From assembly GCF_032854445.1 (NCBI RefSeq), contig NC_088302.1:5577338-5641337 (forward strand): a DNA stretch of 64,000 nt, read 5' to 3'. Under the pieces are notes generated by a model that was not told the origin of the DNA, made no database searches, and saw nothing but the letters and a program-made list of their open reading frames with translations. The stretch's first letter is position 1. Every line of letters begins with the position of its first letter. This document shows positions 21,601 through 27,870 of this stretch, in pieces. The position numbers were made by a program, and so were the translations under genes. The stretch is from Liolophura sinensis (taxonomy: Eukaryota; Mollusca; Polyplacophora; Chitonida; Chitonidae).

Positions 21601-24309
21601 CAGTCCACTTGTGAAATACTTCGTATTTCGTTTCATTCCTCTTGCTGAAAATGCGATATTATTATATTTCACTGAGAAGAAAATGTATCGTACATGTAAA
21701 TACACAATATCGCATAAAGCTATGATAGGTTTAAGTTTTCCCAAAACAGTTGTGAATATTTTGAAATGCTTTGCTGTTAACGTAAGGGCGAGTGTAACTT
21801 GGGCCAATATTAGTCCTTTTTCATGATGGTGTAATTCTGTTCAAACTATCGGTAGCTAGCTTACTTTTTACAAGATATTGTCTAGTTTAAATTTGTCATT
21901 TCTTCACTTTGTGGCACCGGCGTACACGTATCTCTATATGTGATGTCAAGATGTTTCCACACTGACAATATATGCTTATAGGTTATTTTTTTTATTTATA
22001 TATACATTTTGCCGTAGCTTAACGTCATACTCATTTATAAGATGACGGTAAGTTTATTGGGAGGACGAATATTGCGTGAACTAAGTGTATCTGTGTCTGT
22101 AAAGTAGTAATTTTGTGTTTCCATGTTTTAGAGGCGTCCGCTTATCCGGCCTGAACGACAGCAGGTATATTGGTATCTGTATCTATAACGTGGTGATATT
22201 TAGCGCTGTCGGCGCGGCTCTGAATGAGATGCTCAGCCAGGAGGCGACGAATCGGTACGCCATTATCGGGGCCTTCCTCCTCTTCTGTACAACGTTGACG
22301 CTGTGTGTCGTATTTCTACCAAAGGTACCTGGAAAAGCTGGGTTTCTGTTCATGTTAAACACTGACCCTTTGTGTCATATCGCCATACTCCTTACAGCGC
22401 AGGTACTACTCCCTACGCTCGAGAGAGTGAGGCATGCGCTGTCAGGTGCATGTCATGCCCTCTGACATACACCATTATACCCGATCCCATACCTATTTCC
22501 CAATCTAGTACGTGCGGAAGGATGTAGAAATCAGTCATGGTTTGTTTCGTGCCACTTTGACAAGTAGTGAGGTTTTACTTTGACCCCATTGTCTTTCTCG
22601 ATGACAAGCATCAATCTGAATCCCGCTCTCTTATCAAAGAGCGATATGAGCAATTAAACGGTTCTACCTCATTTCATTTTTTCCCCCACTGAATTCAGCA
22701 GAAATAATGGCTTTTGCATAATTTTGTTAAAAGCTTTCTGGTAAATATTATACCAATCACCTAAAGGAATAATTACCCTATCTCTGTCTCTTCTTTAATC
22801 TATACAGAAATTATGACAGCAGACGTCTAATTATACAGCTTCAGAGTAGGCTATGGAATCGGTGAAAAGGAAACTTGTTAGCAAGACTTCAATGGATTCG
22901 CAGTTCTTCTGCACTCATCATCTGTTCATTGTCAAGCCTCCTTTTGGAGTTGCCCTTCAGCAATTTTCTTTTGCATAGATGTGGCCATTATTTAGCACAC
23001 ATGCGCTAAGCTAAAACGACAGGGCGTAGCAGTCGTAATTTCGCCTTTAACCATGCAGTGCGTAGCAGTGTTCAATAGCAAAGATAGGCTTCTCAGTCCA
23101 GTCTGCAAACATTCCAGGCTAAAATCTGTAGATAGGAATTTTCTACTGGGAATTTAAATCCAAACAAAGTATTGGGATTTTTGTGTTTTTAATCCAGGCA
23201 AGTCATGGACAACAGCAGTTGTAATTTTAATTGTTTAATTTCCAAGTGATATCCGTTGTGGGAAAGGTAGTTCGCTCATTAAGTAAATATACTGGTCCCA
23301 TGAGCTTGAAACTTGGATGGCACATTTACTCAGCCTTTAATCGGTATAGCAGGGGAAAAAGCTTCGTCTTGGGATGAGCCATTCTGCCAACTTTTAACCC
23401 GATCCTTATAGCTGGGAGGGAAATTTTCACGACACAGAAACTAACAGTACTGCTTCGGTGGTCTAATGGCTAGAGCGTCCGCCTCGGGATCAAACCCGGG
23501 TCGGGTCATACGAAAGAATTTAAAAATGGTACTTGTTGGTGCCTCGCTTGGCGCTCAGCACTGAGAGGTTAGAGCAAGGTTGGTTGGCTCGATGCCAGTG
23601 TAATGTGACTGAGTGAGATTTCGTGCTGGTGTCTGGGGCATGATACTTCAGTGGTTTCAGCACTTTGGCATGAACTCACACTGCCACAAGGAGACACAAC
23701 ATATGTACACACACCTAATGACTCCTCGGTGTTAAGTGCGCCGTTAAACCCCAAGCATTCATTCATTCATTCATTCAGAAACTAAAAAAAAGAGAGTTAA
23801 CTAGTTCGGATTGGTATATCGGGACAATTCTTAATCTAAGACCGGCCCGGATAGCACAGTTGGTAGAGCGTCCGCTTCGGGACCGGTAGATCCAGGATCG
23901 AGTCACACCTAAGACTTTAAAAGAGGAAGTTGTAACTTCCTCGCTTGGCGTTCAGCATAACGTGCTCATTTAACGTTTTTTCTTCTGTTTAGTTGTTTTC
24001 CTCCATAACCTCAGGTGAGACAAGACCACGATGTTTATTTACTTTTTGGTTTTGGTTCAGTGATTTTTCTCCATAACATACCTCATGATGTTTATTTACG
24101 TTTGCTTTGATTCAGCTATTTTCCTCTATAACTCCAGGCATGACAAGCTCCCCATGAAGTTCATATACTCTGTTGTTTTGGTACAGGTGATCTCGCTGTA
24201 TCGCGGGGAATCCGGTGCGGAAACTCGGTCACAGGGAACTCACGGTTCTTTGACAATCCGATCAAATCAGGTGGCACCAGTGTCCACTATAGGCGGAGGT
24301 CCAGCATGA
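452..24309 (+). CDS. GABBR2: GABA-B receptor subunit, GABBR2 type (3' part of gene, 14 exons)
   Basis: Class C G-protein-coupled receptor subunit of the plasma membrane. Fourteen exons join in one frame (1899 nt, 632 codons plus stop): 452-622, 2072-2173, 3239-3304, 4623-4817, 5666-5899, 7744-7807, 14697-14786, 15380-15536, 16398-16530, 18417-18524, 19295-19417, 21459-21598, 22132-22324, 24187-24309. They encode the later half of the Venus-flytrap domain, seven membrane helices and a 40-residue tail. Features seen that fit the family: [16 protein letters not shown], the GGVPPLD linker before TM1, SSPNLNNL, the TM3 motif [14 protein letters not shown] in loop 2, LNDSRYIG before TM6 and FLPK after TM7. 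FAKTWRV and LNDSxYIG favour the GABBR2 over the GABBR1 type. Known of the family: GABBR2 does not bind GABA itself, pairs with GABBR1 and couples to Gi/o. The N-terminal exons lie outside the window. The tail is far shorter than usual and lacks the coiled coil. It could be a lophotrochozoan GABBR-like paralogue rather than a strict orthologue. Confidence 0.9.
623..2071 (+). other. Receptor intron with a tRNA-like SINE remnant
   Basis: GTAAGT donor at 623 and gttttacag acceptor at 2071. At about 955-1050 there is an RNA polymerase III box B-like string (GTTCGAATCC at 1016-1025) in a degenerate tRNA-like context, probably an old SINE head. At about 1990-2060 the motif 'gaggattayctg' is repeated three times about 25 bp apart. 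Nothing else is recognisable. Confidence 0.5.
2072..2173 (+). CDS. GABBR2: GABBR2-like exon b: flytrap lobe 2
   Basis: 34 codons, phase 0 at both ends; acceptor gttttacag, donor GTAAAT. It encodes the stretch ending [13 protein letters not shown], which matches the family 'F-xDP--xxKKLK' segment, and includes a possible N-glycosylation site (NLT). A 30-bp minisatellite starts only about 15 nt after the donor, and the exon frame stays open through most of it (see findings). Confidence 0.9.
2188..3005. repeat. 30-bp minisatellite in receptor intron, interrupted by a SINE
   Basis: About 17 units of a 30-bp motif (core 'cacctagtgtacaacacac', then gtcccctggt) run from about 2188 to 2705. A few more units lie at about 2895-3005, beyond the inserted SINE. 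The period is a multiple of three, which produces long artificial reading frames on both strands (SPGHLVYNT-type peptides). I regard these as non-coding. Confidence 0.9.
2735..2890 (+). mobile_element. SINE, family A, 3'-truncated, inside the minisatellite
   Basis: The tRNA-like head starts 'gtggctcagttggttagcg' (box A) and has box B at about 2808-2818 (GTGAGTTCAAGTCC), followed by the central domain (cgtacgtgggcttttcgacc). The 3' tail domain is missing, and minisatellite units resume at once. The same family occurs in full at 35252 and 14841. Confidence 0.85.
3239..3304 (+). CDS. GABBR2: GABBR2-like exon c: [12 protein letters not shown]
   Basis: 22 codons, phase 0 at both ends; acceptor cctttcag, donor GTAAGA. 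It encodes [13 protein letters not shown] and AKKVFCE, the family 'xRIIxGxFxE--A-KVFC' beta strand and helix with its conserved cysteine. It is followed directly by a 36-bp minisatellite. Confidence 0.92.
3310..4265. repeat. 36-bp minisatellite directly after a receptor splice donor
   Basis: About 26 units of a 36-bp motif (core 'gtgtttgtggagatggctcc' then aagatttacatctgtg). The first unit starts a few bases into the intron. The + strand is rich in G and T. The 36-nt period gives open frames of 64-144 codons in several frames on both strands, and I treat these as artefacts. The rest of the intron (4266-4622) holds nothing recognisable. Confidence 0.92.
4623..4817 (+). CDS. GABBR2: GABBR2-like exon d: [13 protein letters not shown] segment of lobe 2
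   Basis: 65 codons, phase 0 at both ends; acceptor ctgtgacag, donor GTCAGT (non-consensus +3/+4, also used at 21599). It encodes [15 protein letters not shown], the family 'Y--xMYGxxYxWxIxGWY' core, then ATEGYL and a segment ending ITVSGM. A tyrosine occupies the position of the GABBR1 ligand-contacting Tyr of GWYAD, here within GYY. Confidence 0.92.
4818..5665 (+). other. Receptor intron without recognisable content
   Basis: Runs from GTCAGT to the acceptor ctctttccag. It is AT-rich single-copy-looking sequence. No repeat, RNA gene or exon was recognised. Confidence 0.5.
5666..5899 (+). CDS. GABBR2: GABBR2-like exon e: NAYDAVW segment of lobe 2
   Basis: 78 codons, phase 0 at both ends; acceptor ctttccag, donor GTAAGT at 5900. 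It encodes TPVEYRDIV, the strongly conserved [13 protein letters not shown] helix and the stretch ending ENVQFAGMS ('FxGxxG' in the family). N-glycosylation sites are possible at NLT and NIS. The glutamate that holds GABA in GABBR1, five residues before the Tyr of AYDA, is a proline here by my alignment, as expected for a subunit that does not bind GABA. The last 33 nt are the left part of the 47-bp tandem repeat that fills the start of the next intron. Confidence 0.92.
5867..6755 (+). repeat. 47-bp minisatellite built from the exon end plus its splice donor
   Basis: About 19 units. The first consists of exon bases 5867-5899 plus intron bases 5900-5913. The core is 'gtccagtttgctggaatgtc' followed by ggtaagtccatacacgaga. 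Spacing of the core is 47 bp (5883, 5930, 5977) with occasional indels. An intact gtaagt follows the core in about ten units, for example near 6031, 6086, 6179, 6224, 6300, 6400, 6442, 6583 and 6676. The minus strand is open for up to 226 codons by chance. Confidence 0.93.
6756..7743 (+). other. Remainder of receptor intron after the 47-bp array
   Basis: AT-rich. No mobile element or exon was recognised before the acceptor ctctgttttcag at 7743. Confidence 0.5.
7744..7807 (+). CDS. GABBR2: GABBR2-like exon f: [11 protein letters not shown]
   Basis: 64 nt, entered in phase 0 and left in phase 1; donor GTAAGA. It encodes [21 protein letters not shown], matching the family 'G-V-F---G-R----xIEQ' strand of the flytrap domain. 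The split codon gives Asn at the junction with the exon at 14697. Confidence 0.88.
7808..14696 (+). other. Longest receptor intron (6.9 kb)
   Basis: Mostly AT-rich sequence without exons. Local content: a tRNA-like box B string (GAGTTCGAGTCC) at about 7990-8003; the doubled phrase 'acgttagctcctcggg' at about 8798-8836; a 44-bp direct duplication at about 9245-9340 (core atcgccaggaaagcagcagc); and short (tgaa)n at about 11769-11785. Open frames here are short and resemble no known family. Confidence 0.5.
14697..14786 (+). CDS. GABBR2: GABBR2-like exon g: flytrap end, IGLYSN
   Basis: 90 nt, phase 1 at both ends; acceptor gaatttcag, donor GTAAGC. It encodes [19 protein letters not shown] and NEDIWWRQ, matching the family 'VxxGxYxxxxxxLxW' strand that closes the flytrap domain. 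NGT is a possible glycosylation site. Confidence 0.88.
14841..15113 (+). mobile_element. SINE, family A, near full length
   Basis: tRNA-like head (gcctgcgtggccgaggtgat), box B at about 14917-14927 (GAGTTCAAGTCC), central domain, and the conserved tail (gtttcctcccaccgtaaggc, then gccgccgtcgtataagtgaa) ending in (atcaa)n. The layout resembles the MetaSINE superfamily described from molluscs and other invertebrates, but this assignment is from memory. Confidence 0.9.
15380..15536 (+). CDS. GABBR2: GABBR2-like exon h: linker and TM1
   Basis: 157 nt, entered in phase 1 and left in phase 2; acceptor ctcccgacag, donor GTATGT. It encodes the [17 protein letters not shown] linker, then a hydrophobic helix ([18 protein letters not shown]) and LSFNIYFRH. 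'GG-PP-D' and 'FNI' at these positions are hallmarks of GABA-B receptors, which lack the cysteine-rich domain of metabotropic glutamate receptors. Confidence 0.93.
15537..16397 (+). other. Receptor intron holding a 37-bp minisatellite
   Basis: GTATGT donor, gatttcag acceptor. The only recognisable content is the tandem array at about 16040-16265, which leaves about 130 bp before the next exon. Confidence 0.6.
16040..16265. repeat. 37-bp minisatellite in receptor intron
   Basis: About six units with core 'catcgtaccatcgcactgct' then ccaccacatcattgctt; starts at 16116 and 16153 give an exact 37-bp period. Flanking sequence from about 15925 carries looser related motifs (atcattgc, catcgta). The parallel open frames of 80-161 codons in three frames come from the repeat. 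Confidence 0.9.
16398..16530 (+). CDS. GABBR2: GABBR2-like exon i: TM2 and loop to TM3 cysteine
   Basis: 133 nt, entered in phase 2 and left in phase 0; acceptor gatttcag, donor GTGAGA. It encodes [16 protein letters not shown] (TM2 start; the 'IKMSSPxxNNLII' string is typical of GABBR2) and FKTLCQ, which carries the TM3 cysteine that pairs with extracellular loop 2. Confidence 0.93.
16531..18416 (+). other. Receptor intron with one SINE
   Basis: GTGAGA to ttgtttttcag. Apart from the SINE-like element at about 16905-17215 I see nothing recognisable in this intron. Confidence 0.5.
16905..17215 (+). mobile_element. SINE, family C
   Basis: Degenerate tRNA-like head with box B GGGTTCAAACCCGG at about 16949-16962 and an internal region. 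The tail (gcatcgtataagtgaaaaat, then tcttgac) ends in (aaat)n near 17210. The tail is the same as that of SINE family A although the body differs. Confidence 0.7.
18417..18524 (+). CDS. GABBR2: GABBR2-like exon j: TM3 and intracellular loop 2
   Basis: 36 codons, phase 0 at both ends; acceptor tttttcag, donor GTAAAT. It encodes TM3 ([20 protein letters not shown]) and [21 protein letters not shown] is nearly diagnostic of GABBR2, in which intracellular loop 2 contacts the G protein. Confidence 0.94.
18525..19294 (+). other. Receptor intron, possibly a decayed tandem repeat
   Basis: No exon or mobile element. From about 18580 to 19230 phrases such as 'aatcat-agacactttga' and 'gaaattgtgac' recur at irregular spacing, as in a strongly diverged minisatellite. 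A dot plot would be needed to confirm this. Confidence 0.35.
19295..19417 (+). CDS. GABBR2: GABBR2-like exon k: AIKD and TM4
   Basis: 41 codons, phase 0 at both ends; acceptor ggtttcag, donor GTGAGT. It encodes [19 protein letters not shown] (TM4) and QQLIDP, matching 'KD-KL--IV--LL-ID---L--WQ--DP'. The tryptophan usual in 'WQ-VDP' is Gln here. Confidence 0.92.
19418..21458 (+). other. Receptor intron with a SINE
   Basis: AT-rich, including (atatta)-rich sequence near 20110-20155. It holds the reverse-oriented SINE at about 20843-21060. The open frames near 19282-19605 and 19615-19914 extend from the exon or occur by chance and resemble no family. Confidence 0.5.
20843..21060 (-). mobile_element. 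SINE, family B, reverse orientation
   Basis: Starts with (gtga)n, then the tail (gcttggggtttaatgttgta, tttagcaatttttcagtcat), then a body with 'ccttgttccaggggggattt' and 'ctttcatctagtgctgcgct' that also occurs at 31078. The tRNA-like head lies at the right end and is badly decayed. Confidence 0.75.
21459..21598 (+). CDS. GABBR2: GABBR2-like exon l: extracellular loop 2 and TM5
   Basis: 140 nt, entered in phase 0 and left in phase 2; acceptor tattccag, donor GTCAGT. It encodes IQPLLYDC (loop 2 with its conserved cysteine) and TM5 ([19 protein letters not shown]), matching the family 'YAYKGLLxLFGxFLAWETx'. The in-frame stop at 21613 and the match on both sides of the junction show that splicing occurs at 21598. 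Confidence 0.92.
21599..22131 (+). other. Receptor intron without recognisable content
   Basis: GTCAGT donor, catgttttag acceptor. AT-rich; no repeat or mobile element recognised. Confidence 0.5.
22132..22324 (+). CDS. GABBR2: GABBR2-like exon m: TM6 and TM7
   Basis: 193 nt, entered in phase 2 and left in phase 0. It encodes [17 protein letters not shown] (TM6), a short loop, and TM7 with [14 protein letters not shown]. All match the GABBR2 strings 'LNDSKYIGMxVYNV' and 'FCxTxTLCLVFVPK'. The donor GTACCT is weak, but the family match stops exactly there and resumes (K-V-I-S-L) in the exon at 24187. Confidence 0.92.
23452..23779 (+). mobile_element. SINE, family B, full length
   Basis: tRNA-like head (gcttcggtggtctaatggct; box B near 23492, GATCAAACCCGGG), a 'gtgcctcgcttggcgctcag' domain, a body shared with 39855, a tail (gccgttaaaccccaagcatt) and a terminal (attc)n microsatellite at 23757-23779. 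Confidence 0.85.
23843..23975 (+). mobile_element. SINE, family B, 3'-truncated
   Basis: tRNA-like head (gcccggatagcacagttggt, then agagcgtccgcttcggg) with box B (ggatcgagtc) and the 'aacttcctcgcttggcgttc' domain. Truncated after 'agcataacg'. Confidence 0.8.
24187..24309 (+). CDS. GABBR2: GABBR2-like exon n: short C-terminal tail
   Basis: Acceptor tttggtacag. In the phase given by the previous exon it encodes [10 protein letters not shown] and 30 more residues, ending at TGA 24307-24309. K-[LV]-I-x-L directly after TM7 matches GABBR2, which supports this frame at least at the start. The tail has 40 residues and no heptad pattern, whereas known GABBR2 tails are long and carry a coiled coil. 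A consensus donor (GTAAGT, 24312) lies two bases after the stop, and a second frame of the exon is also open up to it, so the true tail is uncertain. Confidence 0.6.
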   Translation: MISLYRGESGAETRSQGTHGSLTIRSNQVAPVSTIGGGPA

Positions 24310-24628
24310 GGGTAAGTACAGACCAGGAGGTGACCAAGGGATGTTATCATCCAAACTCAGCTCAACGTCAATCTCCAGGCAGACATGCGAAAGGCTTGTT
24401 GGGGAAAGCATGCAGCGTACTCATGCGCAAGCCCGACCATTTTCCCTAGGACTGATAGTTTTGACTGCAGGAGTCACGGAGCAAGGACGCAATTGCCACA
24501 TGGGCGTGACTCACTGTAAATGGATACCATGCTCTATTGTACAAGGCTTGTTACACGGACTAATTACTGTACAGGTGCAACGTACTGGAACACAAGGGAT
24601 TGTTGGGTGATGTCTCTTTGTCTTTCAG

Positions 24629-24670
24629 GTGAAATTGAAAAAAGACATGATAGTCAGGCCACTTGACTGA
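24629..24670 (+). CDS. GABBR2: Possible extra terminal exon of the receptor
   Basis: After a strong acceptor (ctctttgtctttcag) there are 13 codons (VKLKKDMIVRPLD) and a stop. It is in phase 0 with the alternative frame of the exon at 24187-24311, which would read ...RRRSSMR before it. With the exon 24187 frame fixed by TM7 it would be 3' untranslated. Splicing from 24312 to 24628 looks likely by signal strength; the coding status is a guess. Confidence 0.35.
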   Translation: MKLKKDMIVRPLD

Positions 24671-25149
24671 ATCGTTGTCTCCCATCTAATGAAAGCCGTT
24701 CAAAGAAAATGAGTATCTTTTAATGAACAAAAGAAACTCCAGGTGGCAGTGGGGGGGAGGGGGGGCTACCATTAATATCACTGCTTCCACCCAACGTTCT
24801 CTAGGACTGAGCGTCTGCTGGCTTTCATCCATATACGACACTGGTTGTCAAAAACCCAGAGCAACACGTAGGCCTATGCAGTCACGTTGGTTGCCTTTCA
24901 CTACTCCATGCATCACAGAATACTCACATGGTACAGTGGTCATTTTTTATGCCGAGTTATAGTCGGTAAGCCAAGTTAAAGGTTTAGAGTGGTCGTAAAC
25001 AATATTGTCAGTCATGTTGTTTAAGGATTAGTTAAACTATTTATTTAAAAAAAAATCCATTCCAGTATCTGTTGGTATTGGATGGTAGCTCAAAAAATTT
25101 GCTCTAATTGATCTATCCGATCAGTCTTTCAACAATCATCACATACTGC

Positions 25150-25945
25150 TATGTACATGACGTAAAATGTAGCTGACATTACGTACAAGATACGCTGGTT
25201 AAATGACGTAAAATGCGCACGACAAAAGGTACAAGACGCGCTATGTACATGACGTACAAGACGCGTCATGTACATGACGTAAAATTCACATGACATAACG
25301 TACAGGACGCGCTATGCACGTGACGTAAAATGTACATGACATAACGTAAAAGACATGCCATGCACATGACATACAATCTACCTGCATAACGTACATGGCA
25401 TTATGTACATGATGTGTAACGTACGTGACGTAAAACTTGCTTGGTCAGTAGTTTAAGTAACTATGAAATGTATGGGACATATAACATACGTGGCAGACAA
25501 TTTACATGACTTATTACGTACATGACACAAAATGTACATGACGTATAAGGTAAGTGACAGACAATTTATATGACGTATTAGGTACATGATACAAAATGTA
25601 CATCACATATAACGTACGTGACAGACAGTTTACATGACGTATCAGGTGCATGACACAAAATCTACATGACGTATAACGTACGTGACAGACAGTTTACATG
25701 ACATATCAGGTGCATGACACAAAATGTACATGACGTATAACGTACGTGACAGACAGTTTACATGACGTATCAGGTGCATGACACAAAATCTACATGACGT
25801 ATAACGTACGTGACAGACAGTTTACATGACATATCAGGTGCATGACACAAAATGTACATGACGTATAACGTATTTGACAGACAATTTACATGACGTATTA
25901 GGTGCATGACACATAATGTACATGACGCACAACTTTCATGACGTA
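25150..25945. repeat. 64-bp minisatellite rich in TGACGT
   Basis: From about 25554 to 25940 the unit is exactly 64 bp (gtgacag starts at 25554, 25618, 25682, 25746 and 25810) with core 'catgacgtataacgtacgtg'. Left of it, 25150-25550, is a looser array of the same short words (tacatgacgtaaaatg). Most units hold two TGACGT words and several partly palindromic 'acgtacgt' or 'gtacatgac' strings. Confidence 0.93.
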
Positions 25946-26039
25946 TTAGCTAGGCCTATAATGTGACATTATTACGTCACATATGACACGTTTTTTCACC
26001 TTTACAAACATAAACTAAATCATAAAAGTTTTCTGAGAG

Positions 26040-26285
26040 CTCTTGCTGGCCGAGTGGCCTATACTAAATTATTCCACTACCAATTATTCCCTGTGTCAGC
26101 GAGGTGGTGTGTTCGAATCCAGCCCTCGCAGGCCAGGCTTTCGCCTTTTGCGCGGAGATTTGTTAGGTTGGGCTACCTAGCTGATGCCTTCCTTTACCCC
26201 TCGCTTTGGTCGACTTTTTCCTCTCATAAACTTGATCACCGCCATGTGAGTGAAATATTTAGTTCTCTCACCTAGGTAAATAAAC
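26040..26285 (+). mobile_element. SINE with Ser/Leu-tRNA-like head
   Basis: Box A-like TGGCCGAGTGG at about 26048 and box B GTGTTCGAATCC at about 26109-26120. The remnant tail 'catgtgagtgaaatatttag' at about 26242-26261 is related to the tails of the other SINEs, and it ends near 'aataaacg'. Confidence 0.65.
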
Positions 26286-27539
26286 GTTACTATAACATTT
26301 AAGTCATGCGTAGTTCATTTAGGGTCGATTAGTGTGCACCAGTGACATTTCGCCGTTGACCAGTAATAAAGGTAGGGGTGAGCGATTTTATGTCCCGAAA
26401 GTCACTAGGTACAAGAACCTGACATAGAACATGCCTCAGTACACCATGCCAAACATCAAGCCAGTAAATAAATAAGTCGAAGAAACTAATTTGGTGACCA
26501 AAAGTTGCAGCTGAACCTTAGCGTTAAGATGCTTTACTGGTATATTTAATGATAATCACAGAAAACTCATTTTGCTGGCTGCCAGTATATGTGATCAAAT
26601 TGTATACTCGTTTTTAATGCTGTTTCTTTTTAGTACCCTAGTGTGAAATTGTCTATTGTTCGAGTTCTACATAACTGCATTATCTGTCTAATTGTGGTAA
26701 ATACTGTTAAATCACGATGCTCAACAGTTAGCGTCTTCTGAGCGTACAACTGTGTCTACTGCTGTCTAATTTGTTCCACACCAGGTATGATTTTGTTATG
26801 TAATTGTTATTTATAACCACGTGTTCGTGCTTCATTTTAGTTCAGCAGGCATTTCATTAGCTATGACGTAATGCAATCTTGCCTGTTATGATTTCATGTC
26901 AATTGATTCTTAAGTTAAATGAAGAGTGTTTTTCCGCCACTGATGATGTTTACAAAACAATCTATTGATTCAATTAATGGAAGATGTTGGTTGGTTCGCT
27001 GGGACAAACTGCCAAGAGCGATGATGTCGCATGCTAGAGACCAGCTTCCGCTGTGTTAGCTACGGATTTATGTCAGGGTTCCCGTCAGGTATCTGACAAA
27101 GGGCGGTGGTTTTCTATAGGAAAATATTCTTCAGGAAGTCGGCAAACCCCAACAAATAAAATAAATCGGTTGTATAGTATATTTGAAAGAAACAAACTTG
27201 CTTGCACGCTACCTCTATCTATAAATAAATGAAATAAATATTTGAATTTTCACCAACTGATAACATTTTGAATGCACCATTTTCATTTCACAGCCATTTT
27301 TTGGGGTGAAAGCGTTCTCGGTGTTTGATATTAGGGGTAGATACTTATAGAAACCATGCAAAGTGTAACGACAGTAATAATCTCCAAATCTCATGCACGT
27401 CAGTTTCCAGAGACTGGGACTAGGTCGTCATCTTAATCGGATTTTCAGATTGATATATGTGTGAAATATGTAAGGGATAAAATATGTGATGTATGGGAAA
27501 TATAGGGTCATCTTCAAGAGGCCGGCTTCACACGGAACG

Positions 27540-27870
27540 TGTTCAACCAGGAGTAGTTTGACACCGAATACTCAACACTGTATCAGTTCAATCACACAAA
27601 TAGATTCAAACCGAATACTCAGCACTGGATTCATCCATGAATATAGATACACACTGAATACTCCACACGTAGTTCAATCACGAATGAATTCACATGGAAT
27701 AGTCAACCATGAATAGATTCACTCCGAATACTCAACACGGGGTTCAACCAAGAATGGTTTCACACCGAATACTCAACACTGGGTTCAACCATGAATGGAT
27801 TTACTCCTAATACCCAACAAGGGGTTCAACCACTAATGGGTTCACACTGAATATTCAACACGGGGTTAAG
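27540..27870. repeat. 41-bp minisatellite
   Basis: About eight diverged units of roughly 41 bp with core 'ccgaatactcaacactgggt' then tcaaccatgaatgga. It lies in intergenic DNA and no gene is attached. Confidence 0.85.

Larger units (their letters stand above)
22325..24186 (+). other. Receptor intron with two SINE copies
   Basis: Holds SINE family B copies at about 23452-23779 and 23843-23975. A short phrase with 'catgac' and 'tcagtgatttttctccataa' is repeated between about 23990 and 24140. No exon was recognised. Confidence 0.5.
24671..27500. other. Intergenic region after the receptor gene
   Basis: No coding exon recognised. Contains the 64-bp array (25150-25960) and a SINE head (26040-26285). 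A short G-run (gggggggagggggggct) lies at 24750-24768. No clear AATAAA was found just after the receptor stop codon. Confidence 0.5.

Noticed and set aside
23452-23900. tRNA gene candidates (box A and box B strings)
   Set aside because: The heads cannot be folded into a full cloverleaf and are followed by SINE bodies and tails present elsewhere in the window. The same holds for 2735, 14841, 26040, 31300 and 35252.
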